Below are positions 6,712-15,023 of a stretch of DNA of 15,023 bases, in pieces. The translations under genes and the position numbers were made by a program. Within the stretch, counting starts at the first letter, position 1; each line of letters begins with the position of its first letter. The notes under the pieces are model-generated. The model saw only the letters and a program-made list of their open reading frames with translations, ran no database searches and was not told where the DNA came from. Source of the stretch: Pseudomonadota bacterium (lineage in GTDB: Bacteria; Myxococcota_A; Polyangia; Polyangiales; Polyangiaceae); the NCBI GenBank assembly GCA_023432025.1, contig JAEYVE010000183.1, positions 1 to 15,023 on the forward strand, read 5' to 3'.

Positions 6712-9700
6712 ATGGCTGACTCCCACACCCCCAACCTCGCCTCCGTCCTGTCCGCACTCGAGCGCGAGCGCCTCTACGACCTGGCGCGCGTGCTCGGTGC
6801 CAGTCTCCCGGAGTCCAGTGCCAAGAAGGCGCGACTGATCGCGGACCTTACGCGGGCCGTGAGCAACGCGCGGCTTCCAGAGGTGCTCCGTGAGCTGGGG
6901 CGCGACGAGCTCCGCAGCGTGTGCCGAAGCCATGAGCTGGACACGGGGCCCAAGCGTCGCAAGGACCTGATCGAATCTCTTCTCGAAGCGGCAGGTTTCG
7001 ACTCCGCGGCTTCTGCCCGCCCCCAGCCGCTCGTGCATGAAGGAACCCCGCAGCCGGGTCAGGTCCTCTCGGCACGCGGCCGCCAGTGGCTGGTCGAGGA
7101 GACCATCCCCGGGAGTCAGCCTCATGAGTCCTCGCTGCTCCGTCTTGCCTGTTTGGATGACGATGCCCCCGGCAAGAAGCTCGAGATGCTGTGGGACCTC
7201 GAGATTGGCGCGAAGGTCATCGACCCGCGCGTCTCGCCGCTCGGCAAGCCGGAAAAGCTCGATCCCCCATCGCATTTCGGCGCGTATCTGCACGCTCTGA
7301 AGTGGAGCTCCGTCAGCGCCGCGGACGCAACGCGCTTCCAGGCGCCCTTCCGCGCCGGCATTAAGCTGATGAACCACCAGCTCACGCCGCTGATGAAGGC
7401 GCTGGAGCTCCCGCGAGCAAACCTGTTCATCGCCGACGACGTCGGTCTTGGAAAAACCATCGAGGCGGGACTCGTCCTCCAAGAGCTCATCCTTCGCCAG
7501 CAGGCGGGCTTCGTGCTCGTCGTCTGCCCTGCCTCGGTCACGCTTCAGTGGCGCGACGAAATGATGAAGCGCTTCGGCTTGCGCTTCGAGGTGATGAGCC
7601 GAGCGTTCCTTCAGTGGCGTCGACGCGAACGTGGTTTCGGCATCAATCCTTGGGCCACGCACAACCGCTTCATCGTCAGCTACCCGCTCATTCGCCGACC
7701 CGAGTACCGCGACGCATTGCTCGCACACCTGGGTCATCGCGCGGAGAAGGGGCTCCTCATCCTCGACGAGGCCCACGTTGCCGCCCCGGCGAGTGCCAGC
7801 AAGTACGCCGTGGACAGCGACACCACGCGCGCCGTACGCGATCTGGCTCCCAAGTTCGACAACCGCCTCTTCTTGAGCGCCACGCCGCACAACGGGCACT
7901 CGAACTCCTTCAGCGCGTTGCTCGAGATCCTTGATCCGATCCGCTTCAGCCGTCTGAACAAAGTCACCGACCCGAGTCGCCTCGAACCCGTCATGGTGCG
8001 GCGCTTGAAGAGCGATCTGAAGCGCTCCGGCGTGGAGAAGATCCCCGAGCGTGTCCTCTGCAAGATCGAGCTGACGCACGGAGCGGGCGGATGGTCGGCG
8101 ACCGAAGAGCGCTATCTCACGGACAGCCGCAGGACGGAGCCGAAATCCCCCCTTGCCGCCGGCCTGCCCGGCGACACCACCGAGCTCGAGCTCTCGGAGA
8201 TGCTCGCTCGTTACACTGAGCTCTGCGCACCGGAGCGTGGCGGCGGCCGGTTCCCGTTCATCAATCTCCAGAAGCGCCTGCTCAGCAGCCCTGAAGCCTT
8301 TGCGCGCACCATCGACGTGCACGCGCAGACCGTGGAGAAGAAGGGCGGGGTCCAGGTCAAGGCGCGTCACCAGCAGCTTTCGCTGGACACCGCTCCTCTC
8401 GATCCGGAGACCTACGGCGAGGACGACGAAGCGGCCCTCGAAGAGGAGCTCGCCCAGGTCGAGAAGCTGAGCCGCGAGCTACCGAGTCCGACGGCGGAGG
8501 CGAAGGAGCTGCTCTCGAAGATGCGGGCCCTCGCCGACAAGGCGCGTCGGCGCCCGGATGCCAAGACGCTCGCGCTCTTCGCGTGGCTGAAGGAGCACTG
8601 CTGCGCGGGGCTCGGCAATCCAGACGCAAGGAAAGCCGACCAGAAGTGGACCGATCGCCGCGTCATCCTCTTCACCGAATACGCCGACACCAAGCGCTAT
8701 CTCGTCGAGCTGCTGACTGAAGCCGTTCGACACACCGAACGCGGTGAGGAGCGCATCCTCCAGTTCCACGGCGGCATGGGCGATGAGCAACGCGAAGAGG
8801 TGCAGCGCGCCTTCAACAGCGCTCCGGGAGACCATCCCGTTCGCATCCTCGTGGCAACGGATGCGGCGCGAGAAGGCGTCAACTTGCAAGGGCAATGCGC
8901 AGACCTCTTCCACATGGACGTGCCCTGGAACCCGTCGCGTCTCGAACAGCGCAACGGCCGCATCGACCGCATCTTGCAGCAGTCCGAGCAGGTCCGCTGC
9001 CACTACTTCGTCCTCGCACAGCGCGGCGAAGATCACGTCCTCGAGACGTTGTTCCGCAAGATCCAAGTGGTCCAGAGCGAGCTCGGCTCGATGGGCGCTG
9101 TGCTCCTGGACGAGATCGAGGCGACTCTCAAGGACGGTCTCCAGAAGAGCACGGCTGACAAGCTCGCCGCCGTCGGTAGCGATGCGCGCACCGAGACGAC
9201 GGAGCGTGAGCTCGAGGCCCTGCGCCGCCAGAAGGAGCATCTGCAAAAGGAGAACCTCCGCGCAGGAAAGCTCCTCGAAGAGTCGAAGCGCGTGCTCCAA
9301 ATCGCGCCCGAGGCCCTGAAGGGCGTTGTCGACATCGGTCTTCAGCTCGCAGGCACTGACGGACTCGTCCCCTGCAGCACCACTGAGGAAGACAACCCGA
9401 CCTACCGTCTTCCGAGCCTCGACCGCTCCTGGGACGTCACCCTCGACACGCTCCGTCCTGCCCGCAGCCGTACTCAGTCGTTCTGGGAGTGGCGCGACCA
9501 GCCGCCGCGCCCGGTCACATTCCATCCGCTCCACGCGCTCGTCTCGAGCACCGAACAGCTCCACCTCTCGCATCCGCTGGTCAAGCGCATCCTCGATCGG
9601 TTCGCGGCCCAAGGCTTCGGCGCTCACGATCTCTCGCGCCGCTGCGCCGTGTCCGTGCCCGACGAGAGCGTGGCGCGCGTCATCGCCTACGCCCGGCTCA

Positions 9701-10263
9701 CGTTGTTCGGCAGTGGCGCGGCGCGTCTGCACGACGAGCTGGTCGCGATCCCCGCAGCATGGACGCCGGGCGAGCCGCCGAGTCCCTACAAGGATCCGGT
9801 CACTGCCCACAGGGCCATCGAGGTCACGGAAAAGGCCCTCGCCACGGGTGCTCCCGCGCCGAATCGAGCGATCTGCGAGCAAGCGCTCGGCAACGCAGAA
9901 GCCATGTTCACGGCTCTCTGGCCTCATCTCGAAGCGGAGGCTGACTCCCGCGCGGTCGACGCACGCAGCGGTCTGGGCCGGCGCGCTCGCAAGGAGAGCG
10001 ACGACCTGAAGAAGCTCCTCGAACGCCAGCAAGAGGAGACGGAGAAAGACCTCGAAGAGCTCCAGCAGATGACCTTCGAGCAACTTCAGGACAAAGCCCA
10101 GCGCAAGCAGGCCGAGCTCGATCTGAACGTCACGCGCGAGCGCCAGGCCACCTTCGCTCAGCAGCTCGAAGAAGAGCCGAAGAAGATCGCCGCCCTCTAC
10201 AAAGTACAGATGACGCGTCTCTCCCCCGTTGGTTTGGTGCTCGCTTGGCCGGAGGGTGGCTGA
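6712..10263 (+). CDS. drmD: DISARM-type SNF2 helicase (DrmD-like)
   Basis: The 1183-residue superfamily 2 helicase/translocase starts with two SAP-like helical motifs (about 14-45 and 60-88). The ATPase core has ADDVGLGKT (Walker A, 241-249), ILDEAH (350-355) and LSATPHNG (388-395). A long charged insertion (about 460-640) precedes the second RecA domain with ILFTEYADT, LVATDAAREGVNLQ and the arginine-finger motif QRNGRIDR (746-753). The C-terminal third is rich in coiled coil (about 835-870 and 1095-1150). This HepA/SNF2 layout next to a large adenine methyltransferase is the hallmark of class 1 DISARM, in which DrmD helps restrict incoming phage DNA. The frame opens at TTG 6640, but ATG 6712 fits better. 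The stop overlaps the next start as TGATG. A free-standing helicase-methyltransferase pair is the alternative. Confidence 0.8.
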   Translation: MADSHTPNLASVLSALERERLYDLARVLGASLPESSAKKARLIADLTRAVSNARLPEVLRELGRDELRSVCRSHELDTGPKRRKDLIESLLEAAGFDSAASARPQPLVHEGTPQPGQVLSARGRQWLVEETIPGSQPHESSLLRLACLDDDAPGKKLEMLWDLEIGAKVIDPRVSPLGKPEKLDPPSHFGAYLHALKWSSVSAADATRFQAPFRAGIKLMNHQLTPLMKALELPRANLFIADDVGLGKTIEAGLVLQELILRQQAGFVLVVCPASVTLQWRDEMMKRFGLRFEVMSRAFLQWRRRERGFGINPWATHNRFIVSYPLIRRPEYRDALLAHLGHRAEKGLLILDEAHVAAPASASKYAVDSDTTRAVRDLAPKFDNRLFLSATPHNGHSNSFSALLEILDPIRFSRLNKVTDPSRLEPVMVRRLKSDLKRSGVEKIPERVLCKIELTHGAGGWSATEERYLTDSRRTEPKSPLAAGLPGDTTELELSEMLARYTELCAPERGGGRFPFINLQKRLLSSPEAFARTIDVHAQTVEKKGGVQVKARHQQLSLDTAPLDPETYGEDDEAALEEELAQVEKLSRELPSPTAEAKELLSKMRALADKARRRPDAKTLALFAWLKEHCCAGLGNPDARKADQKWTDRRVILFTEYADTKRYLVELLTEAVRHTERGEERILQFHGGMGDEQREEVQRAFNSAPGDHPVRILVATDAAREGVNLQGQCADLFHMDVPWNPSRLEQRNGRIDRILQQSEQVRCHYFVLAQRGEDHVLETLFRKIQVVQSELGSMGAVLLDEIEATLKDGLQKSTADKLAAVGSDARTETTERELEALRRQKEHLQKENLRAGKLLEESKRVLQIAPEALKGVVDIGLQLAGTDGLVPCSTTEEDNPTYRLPSLDRSWDVTLDTLRPARSRTQSFWEWRDQPPRPVTFHPLHALVSSTEQLHLSHPLVKRILDRFAAQGFGAHDLSRRCAVSVPDESVARVIAYARLTLFGSGAARLHDELVAIPAAWTPGEPPSPYKDPVTAHRAIEVTEKALATGAPAPNRAICEQALGNAEAMFTALWPHLEAEADSRAVDARSGLGRRARKESDDLKKLLERQQEETEKDLEELQQMTFEQLQDKAQRKQAELDLNVTRERQATFAQQLEEEPKKIAALYKVQMTRLSPVGLVLAWPEGG

Positions 10264-13200
10264 TGTCCAAGGACGCGCAGACACGCTTTCACGAAGAGTG
10301 GCTCGGCCTTGCCCAGCCTTACGAAGGGCTCGTGTTCTCCGTGCCGGTTCTCGCCGACGCCCAGATCACGCCCGAGGTCGACGCGAGCCTCACCGCCCGC
10401 TACCGCAGCGCCCTCGTCCAGCCGGAAGGCGACGATCCGGGTCACTACGGCGACCTACGCGTGTTCTTCGAGAGCTTCCTCGGCTACGCGAGCGCCGCAC
10501 TGCCTCTGCGCGCGAACCTGCCCGAAGAGCTGCACTTCTACGCCCAGGAGGGCCAGCAGGACGTCCGCCCGAGCTTTGCGATTGCGCGCAGTCTGCCGGC
10601 GGAGAGCGAGGAAGATCTCTTTGGCTCGTTCGGGGAGGAACCGAAGGACGAGAAGACGGCCACAGGCGCGGGCACGTCCACGTCTACCAGTAGTTCTGCA
10701 ACTCAAAGCCCCTACCTCGCCCTCGTTTGGGACCTGCGCGATGACGCCGGAGAAGACGCACTCGGCCTCGACCTCGACGCCCCCGAAGACCGCACTGGCC
10801 CGTGGCGCTACCCACCGACAGCCAAGTTCGAGCGTCTGCTGAGAGCGAGCGGCGTCCCGGTAGGTCTCCTCTCGAACGGCCGCGACCTGCGCCTCGTCTA
10901 CGCCCCCGCGGGCGAGTCCACGTCCCACCTCACGTTCCGCGGCGACGTCATGCAGCGCCCCGAGGGACGCCCGGTGCTCGCGGCATTCGAGCTCTTGCTC
11001 AGCGCAAGCCGCACCTACGGCGCTGCCGAGCAGTTCACCGTCGCGGGGCTGCTCCGCGAGAGCCGCGGTCGCCAAGCCGACGTCACCAAAAAGCTCGCCG
11101 AACAGGTCTTCGAAGCGGTCGAGCTTCTCCTTCGAGGCTTCGAGGCCGCCGGCAATCGTGATGCGTCGAGCGGGCGCCCCGACTGGCTCCGCGCCGCCCT
11201 CGAAGAGCCGCACGACCACGCCTACCAGGGCGTGCTCAGCGTCGTCCTGCGCTTGGTGTTTCTGCTCTATGCAGAGGACCAGAGTCTCCTGCCCGTTCAA
11301 CACCCCACCTATGCACGCTTCCTCAGCGTGAAGGGGCTCTACGACGAGCTGGTCGACGACGCAGGTCAGCACCCCGAGAGCATGAACAACCGCTTCGGGG
11401 CCTACGGCCGGCTGCTCTCGCTCTTCCGCGCGGTCTTCCTCGGTGTCGAGCATGGTGAGCTGCGCCTGCCGCCGCGTCGCGGTCGCCTCTTCGACCCGAA
11501 CAGCTACCCCTTCCTCGAAGGTGGCCTCCCGGGCACCACAGCGGCCATTGCCCTGCCGGAGGACCGCGCCGCAACACGCCCTCCCAGCGTCGATGACGGC
11601 ACGGTCTACGAGGTGCTGCATCGCCTCGTCTTCTTCGAAGGTCAGCGCCTCAGCTACGCGAGCCTCGACGTCGAGCAGCTCGGCTCCGTCTACGAGTCCC
11701 TGATGGGTTTCCACGTCCTGCGCGTGCAAGACAGCGCGGTGCGCCTGAAGAGCGGCCTTTGGGTCGAGCTCGGTGAGCTGCGGCGGATGAAGTCCATCGA
11801 CTTGAAGAAGCACCTCAAGGAACAGGGCGACTTGAGCGCCGCTCAGTGCTCCAAGGTCGAACAGCTTCTGAATGAGCACAAGAACGACGACACCGCGCTC
11901 CTCGAGGCGCTGAATGACTTTTCTCCCGGCGGCAAGAAGGAGCGCCACCTGCATGTCGCCTCCGCGGGTCGGCTCGTCCTGCAACCTGGCGAGGAACGCC
12001 GCCGCTCAGGTAGCCACTACACGCCGCGGTCACTCACGCAGGGCATCGTCGAGCGCACTTTGGAGCCGCTCCTCGAGTGCATGGGTGACGAGCCCAGCGA
12101 GGAACAGCTTCTCTCTTTGAAAATCTGCGACCCGGCGATGGGCTCGGGCGCGTTTCTCGTTGAGGTCGTGCGTCAGCTGGCGCAGCAGCTGGTCGCGCTG
12201 TGGACGCGCACGGGCAAGCTGGCGGAAGTCGTCGCACAGGCTGCGGACCCGGAGCTCGTGGCGCGGCGAGTCGTCGCGCAGCGCTGCGTGTACGGCGTTG
12301 ACAAGAATCCCGCTGCGGTCGAGCTCGCGAAGCTTTCGCTCTGGCTCGTGACGCTGAGCGCGGATTTGCCGTTCACCTTTGTCGACCACGCTTTGCGGCA
12401 CGGGGACTCACTCGTTGGCCTGAGCCTCGATCAGATCGCGAGTTTCCACTGGAAGCCTGAGAAACAGGTCGATTTCTTCCGAGAGGTACTGAAAGAAAGC
12501 CTCGAAGAGGCGCTGGAGCATCGCGCGGAGCTGCTCATGCTCGCCGCCGACGACACTCCGCGCAGCCAAGAAGAGCGGCGTCGATTGCTCGACCATGCAG
12601 AGCAAGCGACGGACCGCATTCGCACTATCGCGGATCTGTGTGTGGGCGCGTTTTTCGCCGAGCAAAGGGACAAGGCGCGCGAGGCCGAGCGGGTTCGCCG
12701 TATGGACCTCGCGAAGGCGTGGCTGGAGGGCGATGCATCCGTCGAACCACAGGCGCGGAGCCTTGCGGCCGAGACGCGTGAACGGCTGTCGCCGTTCCAT
12801 TGGATGCTCGAGTTCCCGGAGGTCTTCTACCTTGAACGCCCGGACCCGCTCGATGGGATGAAGGTGAACGGCGCCGCGATGATGGACGCGTTCGTCGGGA
12901 ATCCGCCGTTTATGGGCGGCAAGACGATCTCCACGAACATGGGAGATGCCTACACCGATTGGCTCGTGGCGCTCCACGATGCTGGGAAGAACGGTGACTA
13001 CTCGGCGCACTTCTTCCGGCGTGCCGCTAATCTGCTTGGCGCCCACGGGACGATCGGTCTGATCGCCACGAACACGATCGGCCAGGGGGACACGCGAGCC
13101 GCAGGGCTTCAGTTCCTCGTCGGTCGCGGCCTCTGCATCTACTCTGCGCGCGCGGACATGCCCTGGCCGGGAGAGGCCGCTGTGACGGTGAGTGTTGTGC

Positions 13201-14369
13201 ACCTAGCAGCGGGTCGAGCGACAAAGCTGGCAGAACTACGGATAAACGACGTACCGGTTGATGCCATCAACTCGCGCCTTCGGCCGACCCAAGAGCGGGC
13301 CGACCCGATCAAGCTAAGAAGCAGCGAGGCTCTCACCTTCCAGGGAAGCATCGTGCTCGGCATGGGCTTTACGCTCACTCCGGAAGAGCGCGACACGCTC
13401 ATTCAACAGAACCCGAAGAATGCCGAGCGCATCTTCCCGTATTTGGGCGGCGAAGAGGTCAACTCCAGCCCTACCCAGAGCCACAGCCGCTACGTGATCA
13501 GCTTTGGTCAGATAGGTCTGGAAGAGGCGGAGCGGTGGCCGGACTTGATCGAGATCGTGCGAGCGAAGGTGAAGCCTGAGCGGGAGAAGACGAAAAACGG
13601 CGAAGGCTCGAAGTTGTGGTGGCAGCACTGGCGGTCGCGTGAGGTCCTCTACCAAGCCATCGCGCCGCTGGAGCGGTGTTTTGTAACGGCGCGCGTAAGC
13701 AAGCACCTCATGTTCGCGGCGCAACCCATTGACCGAATCTTCTCCGAGCAATTGTACGTCTTCCCTCTCGAAGCCCACTCCGCCTTCGCCACCCTCCAAT
13801 CCCGCATTCACGAGGTCTGGGCGCGGCTCCTCTCCTCGTCGATGAAGACAGACCTGCGGTACGCGGCGTCCGACTGCTTCGAGACCTTCTCCTTTCCTCA
13901 GCCCGACCCGCGCACCGTCCTCCCCGAGCTCGAAGAAGTCGGCGGAGAGCTCTACAAAGCCCGCGCGAAGTACATGGTCGACACCGACCAGGGTCTGACC
14001 AAGACCTACAACGCGCTCAAGGACCCGGCGTGCGACGACCCGCGCATCCTCGAGCTCCGCGCCCTGCACGAGGAGCTGGACCGAGCTGTCCTGCGCGCCT
14101 ACCCCAAGCTCCCGGGCGTCGGAAGCAACGACCCGAACGTCGTCGGTTGGTCCGACATTGCGGTCCCGCCCTTCTGCATCGCCACCAACGAAGACCGCGC
14201 CGCCCTCCAAGCCTTCGAGGACGAAGTCATCGACCCCCTGTTCGTCCTGAACGAGCTTCGGGCGAAGGAAGAGGCAGCCGAAGCAGCGAACGCGGGCGGT
14301 AAGGCACTGAAGAGGCCTGCGGCGAAAAAGGCGAGCAAGCCCTCGCAGGGACAGGGGAGTTTGTTTTGA
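10263..14369 (+). CDS. drmMI: DISARM-type N6-adenine DNA methyltransferase (DrmMI-like)
   Basis: The 1368-residue protein is built like a type IIG/Eco57I enzyme. The methyltransferase core has GSHYTP (583-588), SAM-binding motif I DPAMGSGAF (623-631) and catalytic NPPF (880-883), typical of N6-adenine methylation. The N-terminus resembles a restriction nuclease domain whose key residues are changed: RPSFAI (102-107), VWDLR (155-159) and LLSNGRDLRLV (202-212). The C-terminal half (about 900-1300) should hold target recognition. The basic tail ends in QGSLF, which resembles a sliding-clamp motif. A Thr/Ser-rich linker lies near 137-150. Start ATG 10263 follows GGAGG and overlaps the helicase stop. 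In DISARM this enzyme marks host DNA as self. A free-standing type IIG enzyme is less likely given the neighbour and the lost nuclease residues. Confidence 0.8.
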   Translation: MSKDAQTRFHEEWLGLAQPYEGLVFSVPVLADAQITPEVDASLTARYRSALVQPEGDDPGHYGDLRVFFESFLGYASAALPLRANLPEELHFYAQEGQQDVRPSFAIARSLPAESEEDLFGSFGEEPKDEKTATGAGTSTSTSSSATQSPYLALVWDLRDDAGEDALGLDLDAPEDRTGPWRYPPTAKFERLLRASGVPVGLLSNGRDLRLVYAPAGESTSHLTFRGDVMQRPEGRPVLAAFELLLSASRTYGAAEQFTVAGLLRESRGRQADVTKKLAEQVFEAVELLLRGFEAAGNRDASSGRPDWLRAALEEPHDHAYQGVLSVVLRLVFLLYAEDQSLLPVQHPTYARFLSVKGLYDELVDDAGQHPESMNNRFGAYGRLLSLFRAVFLGVEHGELRLPPRRGRLFDPNSYPFLEGGLPGTTAAIALPEDRAATRPPSVDDGTVYEVLHRLVFFEGQRLSYASLDVEQLGSVYESLMGFHVLRVQDSAVRLKSGLWVELGELRRMKSIDLKKHLKEQGDLSAAQCSKVEQLLNEHKNDDTALLEALNDFSPGGKKERHLHVASAGRLVLQPGEERRRSGSHYTPRSLTQGIVERTLEPLLECMGDEPSEEQLLSLKICDPAMGSGAFLVEVVRQLAQQLVALWTRTGKLAEVVAQAADPELVARRVVAQRCVYGVDKNPAAVELAKLSLWLVTLSADLPFTFVDHALRHGDSLVGLSLDQIASFHWKPEKQVDFFREVLKESLEEALEHRAELLMLAADDTPRSQEERRRLLDHAEQATDRIRTIADLCVGAFFAEQRDKAREAERVRRMDLAKAWLEGDASVEPQARSLAAETRERLSPFHWMLEFPEVFYLERPDPLDGMKVNGAAMMDAFVGNPPFMGGKTISTNMGDAYTDWLVALHDAGKNGDYSAHFFRRAANLLGAHGTIGLIATNTIGQGDTRAAGLQFLVGRGLCIYSARADMPWPGEAAVTVSVVHLAAGRATKLAELRINDVPVDAINSRLRPTQERADPIKLRSSEALTFQGSIVLGMGFTLTPEERDTLIQQNPKNAERIFPYLGGEEVNSSPTQSHSRYVISFGQIGLEEAERWPDLIEIVRAKVKPEREKTKNGEGSKLWWQHWRSREVLYQAIAPLERCFVTARVSKHLMFAAQPIDRIFSEQLYVFPLEAHSAFATLQSRIHEVWARLLSSSMKTDLRYAASDCFETFSFPQPDPRTVLPELEEVGGELYKARAKYMVDTDQGLTKTYNALKDPACDDPRILELRALHEELDRAVLRAYPKLPGVGSNDPNVVGWSDIAVPPFCIATNEDRAALQAFEDEVIDPLFVLNELRAKEEAAEAANAGGKALKRPAAKKASKPSQGQGSLF

Positions 14370-14382
14370 GGAGTAGTGACCG

Positions 14383-14922
14383 ATGAAGGTTTCGCTCGAC
14401 GAACTCTACCTTGCATGGCGGCAGGCGAAGCTCACTTTGTACTTCGAGCGTCGAGGCGTCGGCCTCGCGAAGCTCGCCCGTTTTGAAGAGCGGTTGGAGC
14501 AGAACCTCACCAAGCTGCAAGAGCATCTGAAAAACAGCGAAGGCTGGTTTGACGGCCTGTCCATCGGCGATGTTTGGGTAACCCCGAAGAGGCTGAAGCG
14601 CCCGTCGACCCCAAGCGACGGCCGGATCAACTACATCGGTACCGACGAGGGCAACGAGAAGCCAGAGCTCCAAGTGCAGCTGCGGTGCACACCGTCTCCT
14701 CAGTTCTCGATAGTCGAAGTCCTATTTCTTTGGAAGTTTGGCCAGATGCTCGAGGCACAACTTTCGAAGCACGTTGTTGGATACCGACTCGACCATCGGA
14801 ACGACTTGAAGACCTGGCGAGAAAGGCGGTGGCTTTTCGAGTATTGGCCTCCGACCTACAGCGAATTTCGAACAACGCCGCTTCAGGCTGCCCGTGACCT
14901 GACCGATCCCCTCGTTTCGTAG
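14383..14922 (+). CDS. Unknown 179-residue protein resembling the N-terminal region of a defence reverse transcriptase
   Basis: The start ATG follows GAGGAG by 9 bases and lies 13 bases after the methyltransferase stop, so it is part of the operon. The order of motifs recalls the region before the palm of some unknown-group/DRT reverse transcriptases: LDELYLAWRQAK (5-16), a helix FEERLEQNLTKLQEHL (34-49), GDVWVTPKR (62-70), LRCTPSPQFSIVEVLFLWKFG (100-120), GYRLDHR (133-139) and LFEYWPPTYSEFR (151-163). In such enzymes a palm with YxDD would follow; here the frame ends at TAG, and neither other frame continues past 14910. It may be a truncated enzyme, a domesticated accessory protein, or unrelated. 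There is no signal peptide or membrane segment. The resemblance is from memory and unverified; the gene itself is well supported. Confidence 0.7.
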   Translation: MKVSLDELYLAWRQAKLTLYFERRGVGLAKLARFEERLEQNLTKLQEHLKNSEGWFDGLSIGDVWVTPKRLKRPSTPSDGRINYIGTDEGNEKPELQVQLRCTPSPQFSIVEVLFLWKFGQMLEAQLSKHVVGYRLDHRNDLKTWRERRWLFEYWPPTYSEFRTTPLQAARDLTDPLVS

Positions 14923-14976
14923 CGTGAATCGGCTGAGGTGAGGAATTTGCTTGGCGGGAGAGGTGTTCGAGGGGGC

Positions 14977-15023
14977 ATGAAGTTGCTGCCGATCGACAAG
15001 CGCCACGTTCAAGCTGCCCAAGA
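14977..15023 (+). CDS. Start of a further operon gene, cut by window edge
   Basis: An ATG follows a GAGGGGG ribosome-binding-like sequence and begins MKLLPIDKRHVQAAQ, 54 bases after the previous stop and on the same strand. Only 15 codons are visible. By position it could be the next DISARM gene (for example drmA) or another accessory gene, but nothing in these residues identifies it. Confidence 0.5.
   Translation, partial: MKLLPIDKRHVQAAQ

Noticed and set aside
6637..8370. Long minus-strand open frame (577 codons) opposite the helicase gene
   Set aside because: It is a shadow of strong GC-rich codon bias. Its translation has no recognisable domain, and the plus strand encodes a clear helicase with all motifs.
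8479..10284. Long minus-strand open frame (601 codons) opposite the helicase C-terminus
   Set aside because: It is antisense to the coiled-coil part of the helicase, is composed of repetitive L/E/R/V text and has no start signal. It is a codon-bias artefact.
10455..11984. Minus-strand open frame (509 codons) opposite the methyltransferase gene
   Set aside because: Same artefact: it has no domain and would lie wholly antisense to a well-supported gene.
10263..14369. Reading the large methyltransferase as a BREX PglX protein
   Set aside because: No BREX genes (brxA/B/C, pglZ) are present, while an adjoining SNF2 helicase is, which fits class 1 DISARM.
1..15023. Search by eye for CRISPR arrays, tRNA or rRNA genes, insertion sequences and long direct repeats
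   Set aside because: No regularly spaced repeats, cloverleaf-like sequence, transposase motifs or long direct repeats were noticed. Weak ones could be missed without a tool.

Overview
The window is GC-rich and densely coded. It combines a bacterial-enhancer-binding (NtrC-type) two-component system, sigma-54 promoters and long defence genes, which suggests a proteobacterium or, more likely, a myxobacterium (Myxococcota). That assignment is inferred from style and composition; there is no marker gene.

Region 1 (1-5092, minus strand) is a self-contained regulated efflux module. In transcription order it holds a membrane histidine kinase (4982-3531), an NtrC-family response regulator overlapping it by ATGA (3534-2143), then a separate transcription unit with a periplasmic adaptor lipoprotein (1884-730) and the start of an RND/HAE-1 permease (719 to the edge). 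The adaptor gene has a very good -24/-12 promoter at 1971-1955. Behind it, at about -86 and -109, lie two copies of a GGTCGYR-N3-TGCGACC operator. The same operator occurs as a perfect 10+3+10 inverted repeat plus a weaker neighbour just upstream of the kinase gene, and a second sigma-54-like promoter lies at 5092-5077. I infer that the regulator controls both its own operon and the pump.

Region 2 (5211-6167, plus strand) is a divergent gene for a protein of the methylenetetrahydrofolate reductase family, with an atypical N-terminal active-site segment.

Region 3 (6168-6711) is a 544-base gap. It holds a strong hairpin terminator on the minus strand and a short Gly/Thr/Ser-rich open frame that looks like the 3' end of a lost gene, so it may be an island boundary.

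Region 4 (6712 to the right edge, plus strand) is a tightly packed defence operon. It starts with a SNF2-type helicase (DrmD-like) and a 1368-residue N6-adenine methyltransferase of the Eco57I/type IIG style (DrmMI-like), the signature pair of class 1 DISARM. Next come a 179-residue protein that resembles the N-terminal extension of a defence-type reverse transcriptase without its catalytic part, and the first codons of another gene. The other DISARM core genes (drmA, drmB, drmC) are expected beyond the right edge but cannot be seen here.
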